Shown here: in pieces, positions 16,216-24,605 of the stretch
How the letters are laid out: every line of letters begins with the position of its first letter
Numbering within the stretch: position 1 is the first letter of the stretch
DNA from: Streptomyces halobius
GTDB taxonomy: Bacteria > Actinomycetota > Actinomycetes > Streptomycetales > Streptomycetaceae
Assembly (NCBI RefSeq): GCF_023277745.1
Contig: NZ_CP086322.1
Location: 6,944,001-7,008,000 of the forward strand
Direction of reading: 5' to 3'
DNA: 64,000 nt
The notes under the pieces: generated by a model
Told to the model about the DNA's origin: nothing
What the model saw: the letters and a program-made list of their open reading frames with translations, nothing else
Database searches by the model: none
Made by a program: the position numbers and the translations under genes

Positions 16216-17235
16216 ATGGCGCAGGCATTCATGACGGAGCCGGGACAGGGCGAGACCCCTGAGCGGACCGGTTCCCGAGCCGGCCGCCTGCTGAACTGGT
16301 GGCGCCCCGAAGGGATGTGGCGGCGCGGCATCGTCCTCGCGGTGCTCGCCGTCCTGCTCGGGCTGCTGATGTTCCTGCACGCCCGCGTCCCCAACGCGGT
16401 GGGAAACCTGGGCAGTCTGCTGGAGACCTTCCTGCCGTGGCTGGGCCTCGCCGTCCCCGTACTGCTGCTCGTCGCGGTACTCCGCCGCTCGGCGACGGCG
16501 CTGGTCGCGCTGCTGCTGCCGGCCGCCGTCTGGATCCACCTCTTCGGCGGCCAGGTCACCGACAAGGCCAGCTCCGGCGGCAATCTCACCGTCGCCACCC
16601 ACAACGTCGACGCGGACAACCCCGACCCGGTGGGCACCGCCCGGAAGATCATGGCCTCCGGCGCCGATGTGGTGGCGCTGGAAGAACTGGCCGGCACCGC
16701 CCTGCCGACGTACAAGAAGGAGCTGGCGAAGACCTACCCGTACAGCACCGTACAGGGCACCGTCGGCCTGTGGAGCAAGCGCCCGCTGTCCGACACCGCG
16801 CCGGTGTCCATCAAGATCGGCTGGAAGCGGGCGCTGCGCGCCACCGTCACCACCGCGGACGGCCAGAAGGTCGGTGTCTACGTCGCGCATCTCCCGTCGG
16901 TACGGGTCAAGCTCGCGGCGGGCTTCACCGCCAACCAGCGCGACGGCAGCGCCGAGGCGCTGGGCGAGGCGATCGCCGCCGACCCGCTGAAGAAGGTCAT
17001 CCTGCTCGGCGACCTCAACGGCACCATGAACGACCGCGCGCTGGCCCCGGTCACCTCACAGCTGCGGTCCGCCCAGGGCGCGGCGGGCGACGGCTTCGGC
17101 TTCAGCTGGCCGGCGGCGTTCCCGATGGCCCGGATCGACCACATCATGACCAAGGGCATGGACCCGGTCGCGTCCTGGGCGCTGCCCCCGACCGGCAGCG
17201 ACCATCTGCCGATGGCGGCGCGGGTGAAGCTCTGA
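16216..17235 (+). CDS. Membrane-anchored endonuclease/exonuclease/phosphatase family protein
   Basis: This 339-residue protein starts at the ATG at 16216, 7 bases after GAGGAC. Three hydrophobic helices (about residues 37-55, 68-92 and 96-115) anchor it, and the EEP hydrolase domain follows, facing outward by the predicted topology. Active-site signatures: THNVDADN (metal-binding Asn), VALEELA (metal Glu), LLGDLNG (catalytic Asp/Asn) and SDHLPM (catalytic His), with RIDHIM before it. The family hydrolyses phosphodiesters or phosphomonoesters; substrate unknown. A hairpin terminator follows. Confidence 0.85.
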   Translation: MAQAFMTEPGQGETPERTGSRAGRLLNWWRPEGMWRRGIVLAVLAVLLGLLMFLHARVPNAVGNLGSLLETFLPWLGLAVPVLLLVAVLRRSATALVALLLPAAVWIHLFGGQVTDKASSGGNLTVATHNVDADNPDPVGTARKIMASGADVVALEELAGTALPTYKKELAKTYPYSTVQGTVGLWSKRPLSDTAPVSIKIGWKRALRATVTTADGQKVGVYVAHLPSVRVKLAAGFTANQRDGSAEALGEAIAADPLKKVILLGDLNGTMNDRALAPVTSQLRSAQGAAGDGFGFSWPAAFPMARIDHIMTKGMDPVASWALPPTGSDHLPMAARVKL

Positions 17236-17251
17236 CGTCGGCCGGATCCGG

Positions 17252-17286
17252 CGGGTCGTCCGGGCCCGCCGGGCCGGGACGACCCG
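17252..17286 (+). terminator. Hairpin terminator after the EEP gene
   Basis: A 10-base perfect stem, CGGGTCGTCC with GGACGACCCG, encloses a 15-base GC-rich loop. It starts 17 bases after the stop. Confidence 0.7.
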
Positions 17287-17344
17287 TGGGCCGTCGGCGA
17301 TGTGGTGCATCTGACGCGGGTTTTTCACGCTCCGTTCTCCCATC

Positions 17345-17371
17345 GGAATTGCGCGCCTGAGAGACTTTGTT
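17345..17371 (+). promoter_or_regulatory. Possible SigR-type ECF promoter of the second MFS gene
   Basis: GGAAT at 17345-17349 and GTT at 17369-17371 are separated by 19 bases. The known SigR (thiol-oxidative stress) pattern is GGAAT, 18-19 bases, GTT. It lies about 90 bases before the ATG at 17461. Short motifs like this occur by chance, so support is weak. Confidence 0.3.
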
Positions 17372-17460
17372 CCGTAACCGAACTTAATGTCTCTCCCTCC
17401 TGCCCGCGTGCACCGCCCGCACCCGCACGCAGCCCCATCCCCGAAAGGTCTCGGTCCTCC

Positions 17461-18669
17461 ATGCCCTCGGCTCTGCTCGCGCTCGCGATCTCGGCCTTCG
17501 GAATCGGCACCACCGAATTCGTGATGATGGGCCTGCTGCCCAACGTCGCGGACGATCTGGGCACCTCGGTACCCACCGCCGGCTACCTCGTCTCCGCCTA
17601 CGCCCTCGGCGTCGTCATCGGCGCCCCCCTCCTGACGGCCCTCGGGTCCCGCATCCCGCGCAAACGGATGCTGGTCCTCCTCATGGCCGTCTTCACGGTC
17701 GGCAACCTCGCTTCCGCACTGGCCCCCGGCTTCGGCCTGCTGATCGTCGGCCGGCTGCTGGCCGGACTCCCGCACGGCGCGTTCTTCGGCGTCGGCGCGG
17801 TGGTCGCCGCCCGGCTGGTGCGCGAGGGCCGCCAGGCCCGCGCCGTCGCCACCATGTTCCTCGGCCTGACCATCGCCAACATCGTCGGCGTCCCCGCCGC
17901 CACCCTCCTCGGACAGCACCTCGGCTGGCGCGCCACCTTCCTCGTCGTGACCGCCATCGGCCTCGCCGCGATGGCCTCCCTGGCCCGGCTGATCCCGCCG
18001 CTGTCGGCCGAGGAACGCACCGGCCTGGCCCGCGAACTGCGCGCCCTCGGTGACCGTCAGGTCCTGCTCGGCCTGCTCACCACCGTCTTCGGCTTCGCCG
18101 GCGTGTTCGCCGTCTACAGCTACCTCGCCTCGATGATGACCAAGGTCACCGGCTTCACGGAGGGCTCGGTCCCGCTGGTCCTGGCCCTCTTCGGCATCGG
18201 CATGACCCTCGGCGCCCTGGCCGCCGGCCCCCTCACGGACCGCGCCCTGCGCCCCACGCTCTACAGTTCGCTGGCCGCCCTCGCCCTCGTCCTGGCCGCC
18301 TTCCACTTCACCGCACAGGTGAAGTGGGCCGCCCTGGTCACCGTCGTCCTCATCGGCGCGATCGGCTTCCTGACCACCACGCCCCTCCAGATGCTGGTCA
18401 TGAACAAGGCCCAGCAGGCCCCCACCCTGGCCGCCGCCTCCAACCAGTCCGCCTTCAACCTCGCCAACGCGGGCGGCGCCTGGGTCGGCGGCCTCGCCCT
18501 TTCGGCAGGCTGGGGCTGGACGTCCCCGACCCTGGTCGGCGCGGCCCTGGCAGCGGTCGGCCTGGCCGTCGCGGCGCTGGCCGGGCTACTGGACCGGGGC
18601 GCCCACGACACATCCCGCATCGTGGCGCGCAGCGCGGAAACCGCCGTGCCGGCGGAACGGTCCCAATGA
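17461..18669 (+). CDS. MFS exporter, DHA1 (AraJ/chloramphenicol-resistance-like)
   Basis: This 402-residue, 12-span transporter starts at the ATG at 17461, after GAAAGG. The first span carries GIGTTEFVMMGLLP, a hallmark of AraJ/YdeA/CmlR-like DHA1 carriers, and motif A-like sequence TALGSRIPRKRMLV follows. LPHGAFFGVGAVVAA is the family motif in span 4. It probably exports sugars or antibiotics such as phenicols; substrate cannot be told. Its stop lies beside the left end of a mosaic repeat that separates it from nadE. Confidence 0.86.
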   Translation: MPSALLALAISAFGIGTTEFVMMGLLPNVADDLGTSVPTAGYLVSAYALGVVIGAPLLTALGSRIPRKRMLVLLMAVFTVGNLASALAPGFGLLIVGRLLAGLPHGAFFGVGAVVAARLVREGRQARAVATMFLGLTIANIVGVPAATLLGQHLGWRATFLVVTAIGLAAMASLARLIPPLSAEERTGLARELRALGDRQVLLGLLTTVFGFAGVFAVYSYLASMMTKVTGFTEGSVPLVLALFGIGMTLGALAAGPLTDRALRPTLYSSLAALALVLAAFHFTAQVKWAALVTVVLIGAIGFLTTTPLQMLVMNKAQQAPTLAAASNQSAFNLANAGGAWVGGLALSAGWGWTSPTLVGAALAAVGLAVAALAGLLDRGAHDTSRIVARSAETAVPAERSQ

Positions 18670-18675
18670 CGCCCC

Positions 18676-19133
18676 CGCTGCGCCTTGCCTGAGCCGACAT
18701 CCTCGCCCCGCCGTGGCTCCCCCACTGCCTGAAGGGCGTGGGGAGGTACCCCCCACGCTGCGGGCTGGTCGCCGCTGCGCGGGGCTGTTCGGCAGCGGTG
18801 CCGGTCCTCCCGAAGGGGGTGGGGAAAAGACCGGTAAGGGTACACGTAGTCCGTCGTATGCCCCTCGTGGACGCGGACACAGGCACCCGACAGACGACAT
18901 GTGCCCCCACCGGCCTCTTTCCCCCACCGCCGGGAGGATGGGGGTACCTCCCATGCCCTTCAGGCTATGGGGGAGGACCGTAGGACGGAGTCCGGAGGTC
19001 CGTCACCGCACCCGAAAAACCCACGCCCGCCGCGTGGGGGTACCTCCCACGCCGTTCAGGCAGTGGGGGAGCAACGGCGAAACACCCTCACGGCGGGGCA
19101 GCCGACAACGTGGGGCGCAGGCCAAGCGCAGCG
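18676..19133. repeat. Mosaic intergenic repeat, copy 1 (between convergent genes)
   Basis: This noncoding block has inverted ends: CGCTGCGCCTTGCCTGAGCC at the left and the complement of CGCTGCGCTTGGCCTGCGCC at the right. Inside are three copies of a 40-base module containing GGTACCTCCC and GTTCAGGC: inverted at 18713-18751, direct at 18939-18977 and 19034-19074. It also has a GCTGTTCGGCAGCGG module at 18769-18820 and a GACGGAGTCCGGAGGTCCG segment near 18985. The ends lie within 10 bases of the stop codons of the flanking genes. Short frames inside it are not genes. Confidence 0.8.
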
Positions 19134-20885
19134 TCACCCCTCGCGCCAGTGATTGGTAATCGGCAACCGCCGGTCCTTCCCAAAACCCTTGGCGGAGATC
19201 TTGGTGCCCGGTGGGTACTGGCGGCGCTTGTACTCGGCGTGGTCGACCATCCGCACCACCCGTGTGACCAGTTCCTCGTCGAAGCCCTGCGCCACGATCT
19301 GCTCGCGGCCGCGGTCGCGGTCGACGTACAGCTCCAGGATGCGGTCGAGGATCTCGTAGTCCGGCAGCGAATCCGTGTCCACCTGGCCGGGGCGCAGTTC
19401 GGCGCTCGGCGGTTTGGTGATGCAGTGTTCCGGGATCGGCGGGGTCTGGCCGCGGTCGGCGGCGGCCTGGTTGCGCCAGCGGGCGAGCTGGAAGATGACG
19501 GTCTTGTAGACGTCCTTGACGGGGCCGTACGCACCGACCGAGTCGCCGTAGAGCGTCGAATAGCCGCACGCCAGCTCGGACTTGTTGCCGGGGGCGAGGA
19601 CCAGGTGGCCTTCCTGGTTGGAGATGCCCATCAACGTCGTGCCGCGCAGCCGTGACTGGAGGTTCTCCTCGGCGAGGCCGGTCAGGGAGAGGGACCCCAT
19701 GTACGCGTCGAACATCTGGCCGATCGGCACCGTACGGAAGTTGAGCCCGGTACGGCGGGCGAGCTCGGCGGCGTCGGTGAGGGAATGCTCGGAGGAATAG
19801 CGGGAGGGCATCGCCACCGCGTGGACATGCGACGCGCCCAGCGCGTCGCAGGCGATGGCGGCGACGAGGGCGGAGTCGATCCCGCCGGAGAGTCCGATGA
19901 CCACGCTGCGGAAGCCGTTCTTGGCGACGTACGCCCGCAGACCGACGACGAGCGCGGTGTAGATCTCCTCCAAGTCGTCCAGGCGTTCCGCCTCGCCACC
20001 CAGGGTCTCGGGGGGGTAGGGCGGCAGCGGGTCGGGGGAGAGCACCACATGATCGATGCGCAGCCCGTCGTCCACGACGCCCGACAAAGGCTCCGGCGCC
20101 GCGTCCGGCAGTTCCAGATCGACCAGGACACACCCTTCGGCGAACTGCGGCGCCCGCGCGATCACCCCGCCGTCCTTGTCGACCACGATCGAGTCACCGT
20201 CGAAGACCAGCTCGTCCTGGCCGCCGATCATCGCCAGATAGGCGGTGGTGCAGCCGGCCTCCTGGGCCCGCTTGCGCACCAGATCCAGCCGGGTGTCGTC
20301 CTTGTCCCGCTCGTACGGGGAGGCGTTGACGGACAGCAGCAGCCCGGCCCCGGCCGTACGGGCCGCGGGCACCCGGCCGCCGTCCTGCCACAGGTCCTCG
20401 CAGATGGCGAGCGCGACATCGACGCCGTGCACCCGCACGACGGGCAGCGTGTCGCCGGGCACGAAGTAGCGGAACTCGTCGAACACGCCGTAATTGGGCA
20501 GGTGGTGCTTGGCGAAGGCGAGCGCGACCTCGCCGCGGTGCAGCACCGCGGCGGCGTTCTGCGGGGCACCGGCGGGCCGCCCGTAACGCGGCCCGTCCTG
20601 CTCGCCGCGGTCCAGATAGCCGACGACCACCGGGAGTTCGCCCAGGCCCTCCGCGGCCAGCCGGCCGGCCAGTGTCCGCAGTGCGACCCGGCTGGCCTCC
20701 ACGAACGACGGACGCAGCGCCAGATCCTCGACGGGGTAGCCGGTCAGCGCCATCTCCGGGAACGCGACGAGGTGCGCGCCCTGGTCGGCGGCGTGCCGGG
20801 TCCAGCGCACGATCGTCTCGGCGTTCCCGGCGAGATCGCCGACGCAGGAGTCGATCTGATTCAGGGCGAGACGAAGTTGAGGCAC
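19134..20885 (-). CDS. nadE: Glutamine-dependent NAD+ synthetase
   Basis: This 583-residue enzyme makes NAD+ from deamido-NAD, ATP and glutamine-derived ammonia. The N-terminal nitrilase-type glutaminase has the triad regions FPEMALTGYP (Glu), FAKHHLPNYG (Lys) and AICEDLW (Cys). The C-terminal synthetase has the ATP-pyrophosphatase loop GLSGGIDSALV and later HCITKPPSAELRP. The GTG at 20885 is chosen because conserved sequence begins there (PQLRLALNQID); an upstream ATG at 20915 adds ten atypical residues. The stop TGA abuts the right end of mosaic repeat copy 1. Confidence 0.94.
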   Translation of the reverse strand: MPQLRLALNQIDSCVGDLAGNAETIVRWTRHAADQGAHLVAFPEMALTGYPVEDLALRPSFVEASRVALRTLAGRLAAEGLGELPVVVGYLDRGEQDGPRYGRPAGAPQNAAAVLHRGEVALAFAKHHLPNYGVFDEFRYFVPGDTLPVVRVHGVDVALAICEDLWQDGGRVPAARTAGAGLLLSVNASPYERDKDDTRLDLVRKRAQEAGCTTAYLAMIGGQDELVFDGDSIVVDKDGGVIARAPQFAEGCVLVDLELPDAAPEPLSGVVDDGLRIDHVVLSPDPLPPYPPETLGGEAERLDDLEEIYTALVVGLRAYVAKNGFRSVVIGLSGGIDSALVAAIACDALGASHVHAVAMPSRYSSEHSLTDAAELARRTGLNFRTVPIGQMFDAYMGSLSLTGLAEENLQSRLRGTTLMGISNQEGHLVLAPGNKSELACGYSTLYGDSVGAYGPVKDVYKTVIFQLARWRNQAAADRGQTPPIPEHCITKPPSAELRPGQVDTDSLPDYEILDRILELYVDRDRGREQIVAQGFDEELVTRVVRMVDHAEYKRRQYPPGTKISAKGFGKDRRLPITNHWREG

Positions 20886-21064
20886 CCCGCCAGTGTAATC
20901 GTCTTTCTGACGCAATGGGCGGGGTGCCGGTAACTCCTGTGCCAGGTGCTGGTTCTGCGCCTGGTGGTACGGGAGTGCTGGGGCTGGTGGTACGGGTGCG
21001 CTCGGTGTGTGTTTGCGCGCTTGGAGTGTCCTTGCGCGCTCGGTGTGTGCCCGGTGCTCCGGTA

Positions 21065-22861
21065 CTACTTCTGCCGGTAGCCGAGGACCGTCATCATCCC
21101 GGACTCCGAGTGGTAGACGTTATGGCAGTGCAGCATCCACAGGCCCGGGTTGTCGGCGTCGAAATCGACGTCGAGGGAACGGCCGGGCAGCACGATCGCG
21201 GTGTCCTTACGGGGACCACCACCCGGCAGCCCGAAGGTGTGCCCGTGCAGATGCATCGGGTGCCACATGTCGGTGCGGTTCCGGAAGGAGAGCCGGACCC
21301 GCTCGCCCGCCCGGACCGCGTAGCGCTGCGACGCCTTGTACGGCTTCTTGTTGATGGCCCAGTCGTACGCCGCCATGGAGCCGGTGAGGTCGAGCTTGAT
21401 GATGCGGTCGGGGCGGCGCGACGTGGTCCGTACGGACTCGGCGGCCTTCAGCCGGTCCGCGGTCAGCAGCCGCCCGTCCAGCTCCTTGGGGCGGGCGGAC
21501 GGGCCGGGCGCCGCCCCGCCGCCGGTACGCAGCACGGCCAGCCCGGAGCGCTTCTTGCCCTCGGCGAGCGCGGTGAGCGGAAAGGCGCCGTCCTTCGCGG
21601 TGACCAGCACGTCGTAGCGCTCGCCCATGCCCAGCAGCAGCGCCTCGGTCCTGGCGTGCTCGACGGGGAAGCCGTCGGTGTGCGTCACGGTCATGGTGTG
21701 GCCACCGAGCGCGACGCGGTAGGCGGTGTCACCGCCCGCGTTGATGAACCGGATCCGGATCCGCTCGCCGGGCTTGGCCCGGAACGTCTGCGGGTCCTTG
21801 GCGGTACGGCCGTTGACCAGGTGGTACGGGTGATTCACATCGCCCGCGTCACCGCCCAGCAGTTTGCTGGTGGCGCCCATCAGCATCCGCGACGGTCCCC
21901 CGGTCCCCGAGCGGCCTTCCTGGCCCGTGCCGCCCATGCCCGCGTCGCCACCGTCGGCGTGGCTCATGCCGCCCTTGTCCCCGTGGTCCATGCCGCCGTG
22001 GTGGGAACCGCCCTGGTGCTCCATCCCGCCGTGCCCGGAGCCGCCGCCCATGCCCTTGCGCAGCTCGGCGAGGACCGTGTCCGGGGTGCTGCCGTCCACC
22101 CCGTCGAGCCAGTCGTCCAGCACGACCACCCACTCCTTGTCGTACGACAGCGGCTCCTTCGGGTCCTCGACGATCAGCGGCGCGTACAGCCCGCGATCCT
22201 GCTGCACGCCCGAGTGCGGATGGAGCCAGTACGTGCCGGGGCGGGGGACCGCGAACCGGTAGGTGAAGGAGGCGCCCGCCTTGATCGCGCGCTGGGTCAG
22301 GCCGGGGACGCCGTCCATGTCATTGCGCAGCGCCAGCCCGTGCCAGTGCAGGGACGTGGACTGTGGGAGGTGGTTGGCGAGGGTCAGTGCGAGCGTCTCG
22401 CCCGCCGTGACCCGGACCTCCCTGCCGGGCAGATCGTCGCCGTACGCCCAGGACTTGACGCTCCGGTCGCCCAGCTCCAGCCGGGCCGGGGTGGCGGTGA
22501 GCGAGACCTTCCGTACGGGGCCCGCGCCGCGTTTCTTCTCGGCCGCGGTGACTTCGGGGCCGTCGGGCGAGACATAGCCGGCCGGCGCGGTACCCGGTCC
22601 GGAGTGGTCCATGCCGTGCTTGCCGTCCGTGCCGCCGTGGGAGCCGGAGTCCCCGGTGGAACAGCCGGCCAGGAGGCCGCCGCCGACGACGGCGATCCCC
22701 GCGCCGAGCAGGGCGCGGCGGGAGTGGGCGGCGTGCGTGATGTGGGTGGCGTGCGTGATGTGGGTGGCGTTCGTGGCGCGAGCGGAGTGCGTCGCGTCTG
22801 CGGACTCCGTGGGCTGCACGGACTCCGTGGGCTGTGCGGGCTGCATCGGCTGTGTACGCAT
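21065..22861 (-). CDS. Multicopper oxidase, Tat-exported lipoprotein
   Basis: This 598-residue protein oxidises substrates while reducing oxygen to water with four coppers. Copper ligands are HWHG (172-175), HPHSG (214-218), HPMHLHGH (534-541) and HCHNVYHSESGMM (578-590). A twin Arg (48-49) starts a Tat signal ending in a lipobox with Cys67, so it sits outside the membrane. Residues 270-312 form a Met/His-rich insert with repeated GGM and GMDHG, typical of copper-handling oxidases such as CueO. The 46 residues before the Tat signal are an odd Thr/His/Gln/Pro repeat (THITHATHIT). It is probably cotranscribed with the DUF6153 gene upstream from a CsoR-type operator. Confidence 0.92.
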   Translation of the reverse strand: MRTQPMQPAQPTESVQPTESADATHSARATNATHITHATHITHAAHSRRALLGAGIAVVGGGLLAGCSTGDSGSHGGTDGKHGMDHSGPGTAPAGYVSPDGPEVTAAEKKRGAGPVRKVSLTATPARLELGDRSVKSWAYGDDLPGREVRVTAGETLALTLANHLPQSTSLHWHGLALRNDMDGVPGLTQRAIKAGASFTYRFAVPRPGTYWLHPHSGVQQDRGLYAPLIVEDPKEPLSYDKEWVVVLDDWLDGVDGSTPDTVLAELRKGMGGGSGHGGMEHQGGSHHGGMDHGDKGGMSHADGGDAGMGGTGQEGRSGTGGPSRMLMGATSKLLGGDAGDVNHPYHLVNGRTAKDPQTFRAKPGERIRIRFINAGGDTAYRVALGGHTMTVTHTDGFPVEHARTEALLLGMGERYDVLVTAKDGAFPLTALAEGKKRSGLAVLRTGGGAAPGPSARPKELDGRLLTADRLKAAESVRTTSRRPDRIIKLDLTGSMAAYDWAINKKPYKASQRYAVRAGERVRLSFRNRTDMWHPMHLHGHTFGLPGGGPRKDTAIVLPGRSLDVDFDADNPGLWMLHCHNVYHSESGMMTVLGYRQK

Positions 22862-22950
22862 GGTGGAGAGCGCCTCGTGGGTGTCGATGGTGATGTGGGT
22901 GAGAGCGCGGAGCCGCGGACGCGGGCAGGCGTCGGTGGCCGGGGGCGCTC

Positions 22951-23520
22951 CTACACGCGCAGCACCGACAACCGGGCGAGGGTTTCGCGGCGGGGCGGTG
23001 ACGGTATCGGCCGCGGACCGCGCAGCAGAAGGACGCGCAGGGCGGCCGGCAGACCGGCCTCGCCGTGTCCGAGCAGCACTCCGGCGCCGAGCAGCACCAG
23101 CAGGGCCGGCACCCAGAAGGAGAGCGCGGCCCGGCAGACCGTGCCGAGGTCCATGGCGCCGCCGTCGGTGTCGGTTGCGGAGTGATCGGGGGAGTGGTGC
23201 ATGGAGTGGCCCGTGGGGCGCGCCTCCGTGGGGTGCGCGGTCGCGGCGTGCCCCGCCAGGGGGGGTACGGCCATCGGGTGCGCACCCGATGCCCGCACAT
23301 TCGTGGCGTGCGCACCCGTGGCGTGCGCGTCCATCGCATGCGGACCGGTAGCGTGCGCGCGGGCCACCGTCGCCGAGAGCGTGGCGTGCCCGCCGTGCCC
23401 GCCCGTCGGATGCCCGAACGTATGCATCGTGACGATCCCGGCGATCAGCGCGGCGAACAGCAGCAGCCGACCGCACCAAGCGGCGGCCTTCCCCTGCTCG
23501 CGCCTCTGCTGCTCGCGCAT
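22951..23520 (-). CDS. His-rich membrane protein, DUF6153-like, copper-linked
   Basis: This 189-residue protein starts at the ATG at 23520, with AGAGG upstream. It has two hydrophobic helices (about residues 15-31 and 125-145) separated by a long loop full of His, Ala and Met (GGHGGHATLSATVARAHATG; HSMHHSPDHS). The layout matches the DUF6153 proteins found beside copper genes in Streptomyces (family recall). The loop would lie outside the cell and could bind copper for the multicopper oxidase, whose gene follows 89 bases downstream. A CsoR-like palindrome sits 63-77 bases before the start. Confidence 0.72.
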   Translation of the reverse strand: MREQQRREQGKAAAWCGRLLLFAALIAGIVTMHTFGHPTGGHGGHATLSATVARAHATGPHAMDAHATGAHATNVRASGAHPMAVPPLAGHAATAHPTEARPTGHSMHHSPDHSATDTDGGAMDLGTVCRAALSFWVPALLVLLGAGVLLGHGEAGLPAALRVLLLRGPRPIPSPPRRETLARLSVLRV

Positions 23521-23582
23521 CGCGGACCTCTCGACGGAACGTGGGGCCCAGCTGACGGACCCTTCGCAAACCCTTCGCAGCC

Positions 23583-23597
23583 TACCCCCGAGGGGTA
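23583..23597 (-). promoter_or_regulatory. CsoR-type copper operator
   Basis: TACCCCCGAGGGGTA is a perfect palindrome with 6-base arms and a 3-base centre, matching the known GC-rich CsoR operator form. It lies before the His-rich protein and multicopper oxidase genes. A possible -10 (TAGGCT on the minus strand) overlaps its edge, so bound CsoR would block transcription until copper is present. Confidence 0.7.
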
Positions 23598-23738
23598 TCG
23601 GTTCCCGCATCGGCTCACCGCTCGCCACCGTTTGCGCCGGTATCAGCGCATTGCCGTCGTCCGCCCGCCTATCCTTGGCCCCCGCGCCACCGGCTCACCG
23701 GCGTCCGTGCCACCGGCCGGGCCCACCCGACCACCAGG

Positions 23739-24605
23739 ATGTCCGTGACCCCGACCCGTACCGTCCGCTCCCGCCACGGGGCGGCCGCCGCCGTACCGCT
23801 GCTGCTCGGTGCCACCGCGTACACCGCATGGGTCCTGGAGGTGGTGATCTCCACCGGCCTCAACCCCGTGCAGGCGTACGTCAGTGAGCTCGCCGCCGCC
23901 GACCAGCCGCTCGGCGGGCTCTTCCGGGCCACCGACCTGGTCGCCGGCCTGCTGGTGCTGACCGGGGCGGTGACCGCGCTGCTCACACTGGAGCGCAGGC
24001 CCTGGGCGACGGCCGGCTGGGCCGCGCTCGCGCTCTTCGGCGCCGCCACCGCCGTCGACTCCCGGCTGCCGCTGAGCTGCGCGCCGACCAGCGACCCGGC
24101 CTGCGCCGCACGTGAGACCGCGGGCCTGGTACCGGCCACCCACACCGCGCACGCCATCAGCAGTTCCCTCGCCATGACCGGCGCGCTCGCCGCCCTGGTC
24201 CTGCTGACCTTCGCCGCCCGCCGCTACGACTGGTGGCCGTCGCTCGGCCGCTTCGGCCCGCCCCTGGTACTGGCCGAACTCGCCGCCACCTTCTGGACGC
24301 TGGCATCGGTCGCGGCCTTCACGACGGGCAAGGGCACCTGGGCCCTCGGCGTCGGCCAGCGCCTCCAGGTCCTGTTGGTCGCCGTCTACGTAGCGCTGCT
24401 CGCCCGCTGCCTGGCCCGCGGACCGGAACCCCGCGAGCCGAAGCCGGTCGGATCCGAGCCGCTCGGGCCGAGGTCGGCCGGACCCGAGCCCCACCAGCCG
24501 GAGTCCCGCAATCGGGAGACCCGCACACCCGAGCTCCGTGAGCCGGAGTCCCCCCAACGGGAACCCCGGAGTCCGGAGCCCCCCAAACCGGAGGCGCACC
24601 CATGA
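23739..24605 (+). CDS. DUF998 family membrane protein with a charged repeat tail
   Basis: This 288-residue protein has about six membrane helices in the first 228 residues with the DUF998 pattern (YVSELAAADQPLGGLFRATD, then HAISSSLAMTGAL). The final 60 residues are a low-complexity Glu/Pro/Arg tail (PEPREPKPVGSEP and similar), which would be cytoplasmic. The tail DNA is itself a degenerate repeat of CCGGAGTCC-like units. Function of DUF998 is unknown. It overlaps the hydrolase gene by 4 bases. Confidence 0.75.
   Translation: MSVTPTRTVRSRHGAAAAVPLLLGATAYTAWVLEVVISTGLNPVQAYVSELAAADQPLGGLFRATDLVAGLLVLTGAVTALLTLERRPWATAGWAALALFGAATAVDSRLPLSCAPTSDPACAARETAGLVPATHTAHAISSSLAMTGALAALVLLTFAARRYDWWPSLGRFGPPLVLAELAATFWTLASVAAFTTGKGTWALGVGQRLQVLLVAVYVALLARCLARGPEPREPKPVGSEPLGPRSAGPEPHQPESRNRETRTPELREPESPQREPRSPEPPKPEAHP

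Noticed and set aside
18713..19159. Open frames inside the mosaic repeats, with translations such as GLFGSGAGPPDSVL
   Set aside because: The same peptide appears at every copy because the DNA repeats, in different frames and strands. No ribosome sites or conserved starts. Similar frames occur at 30159, 43266, 52920 and 62828.
22320..23339. 339-codon frame crossing the multicopper oxidase and His-rich protein genes
   Set aside because: It spans two genes in another phase and reads as Arg/His/Pro-rich noise; it is a shadow of the repeat-rich His codons.
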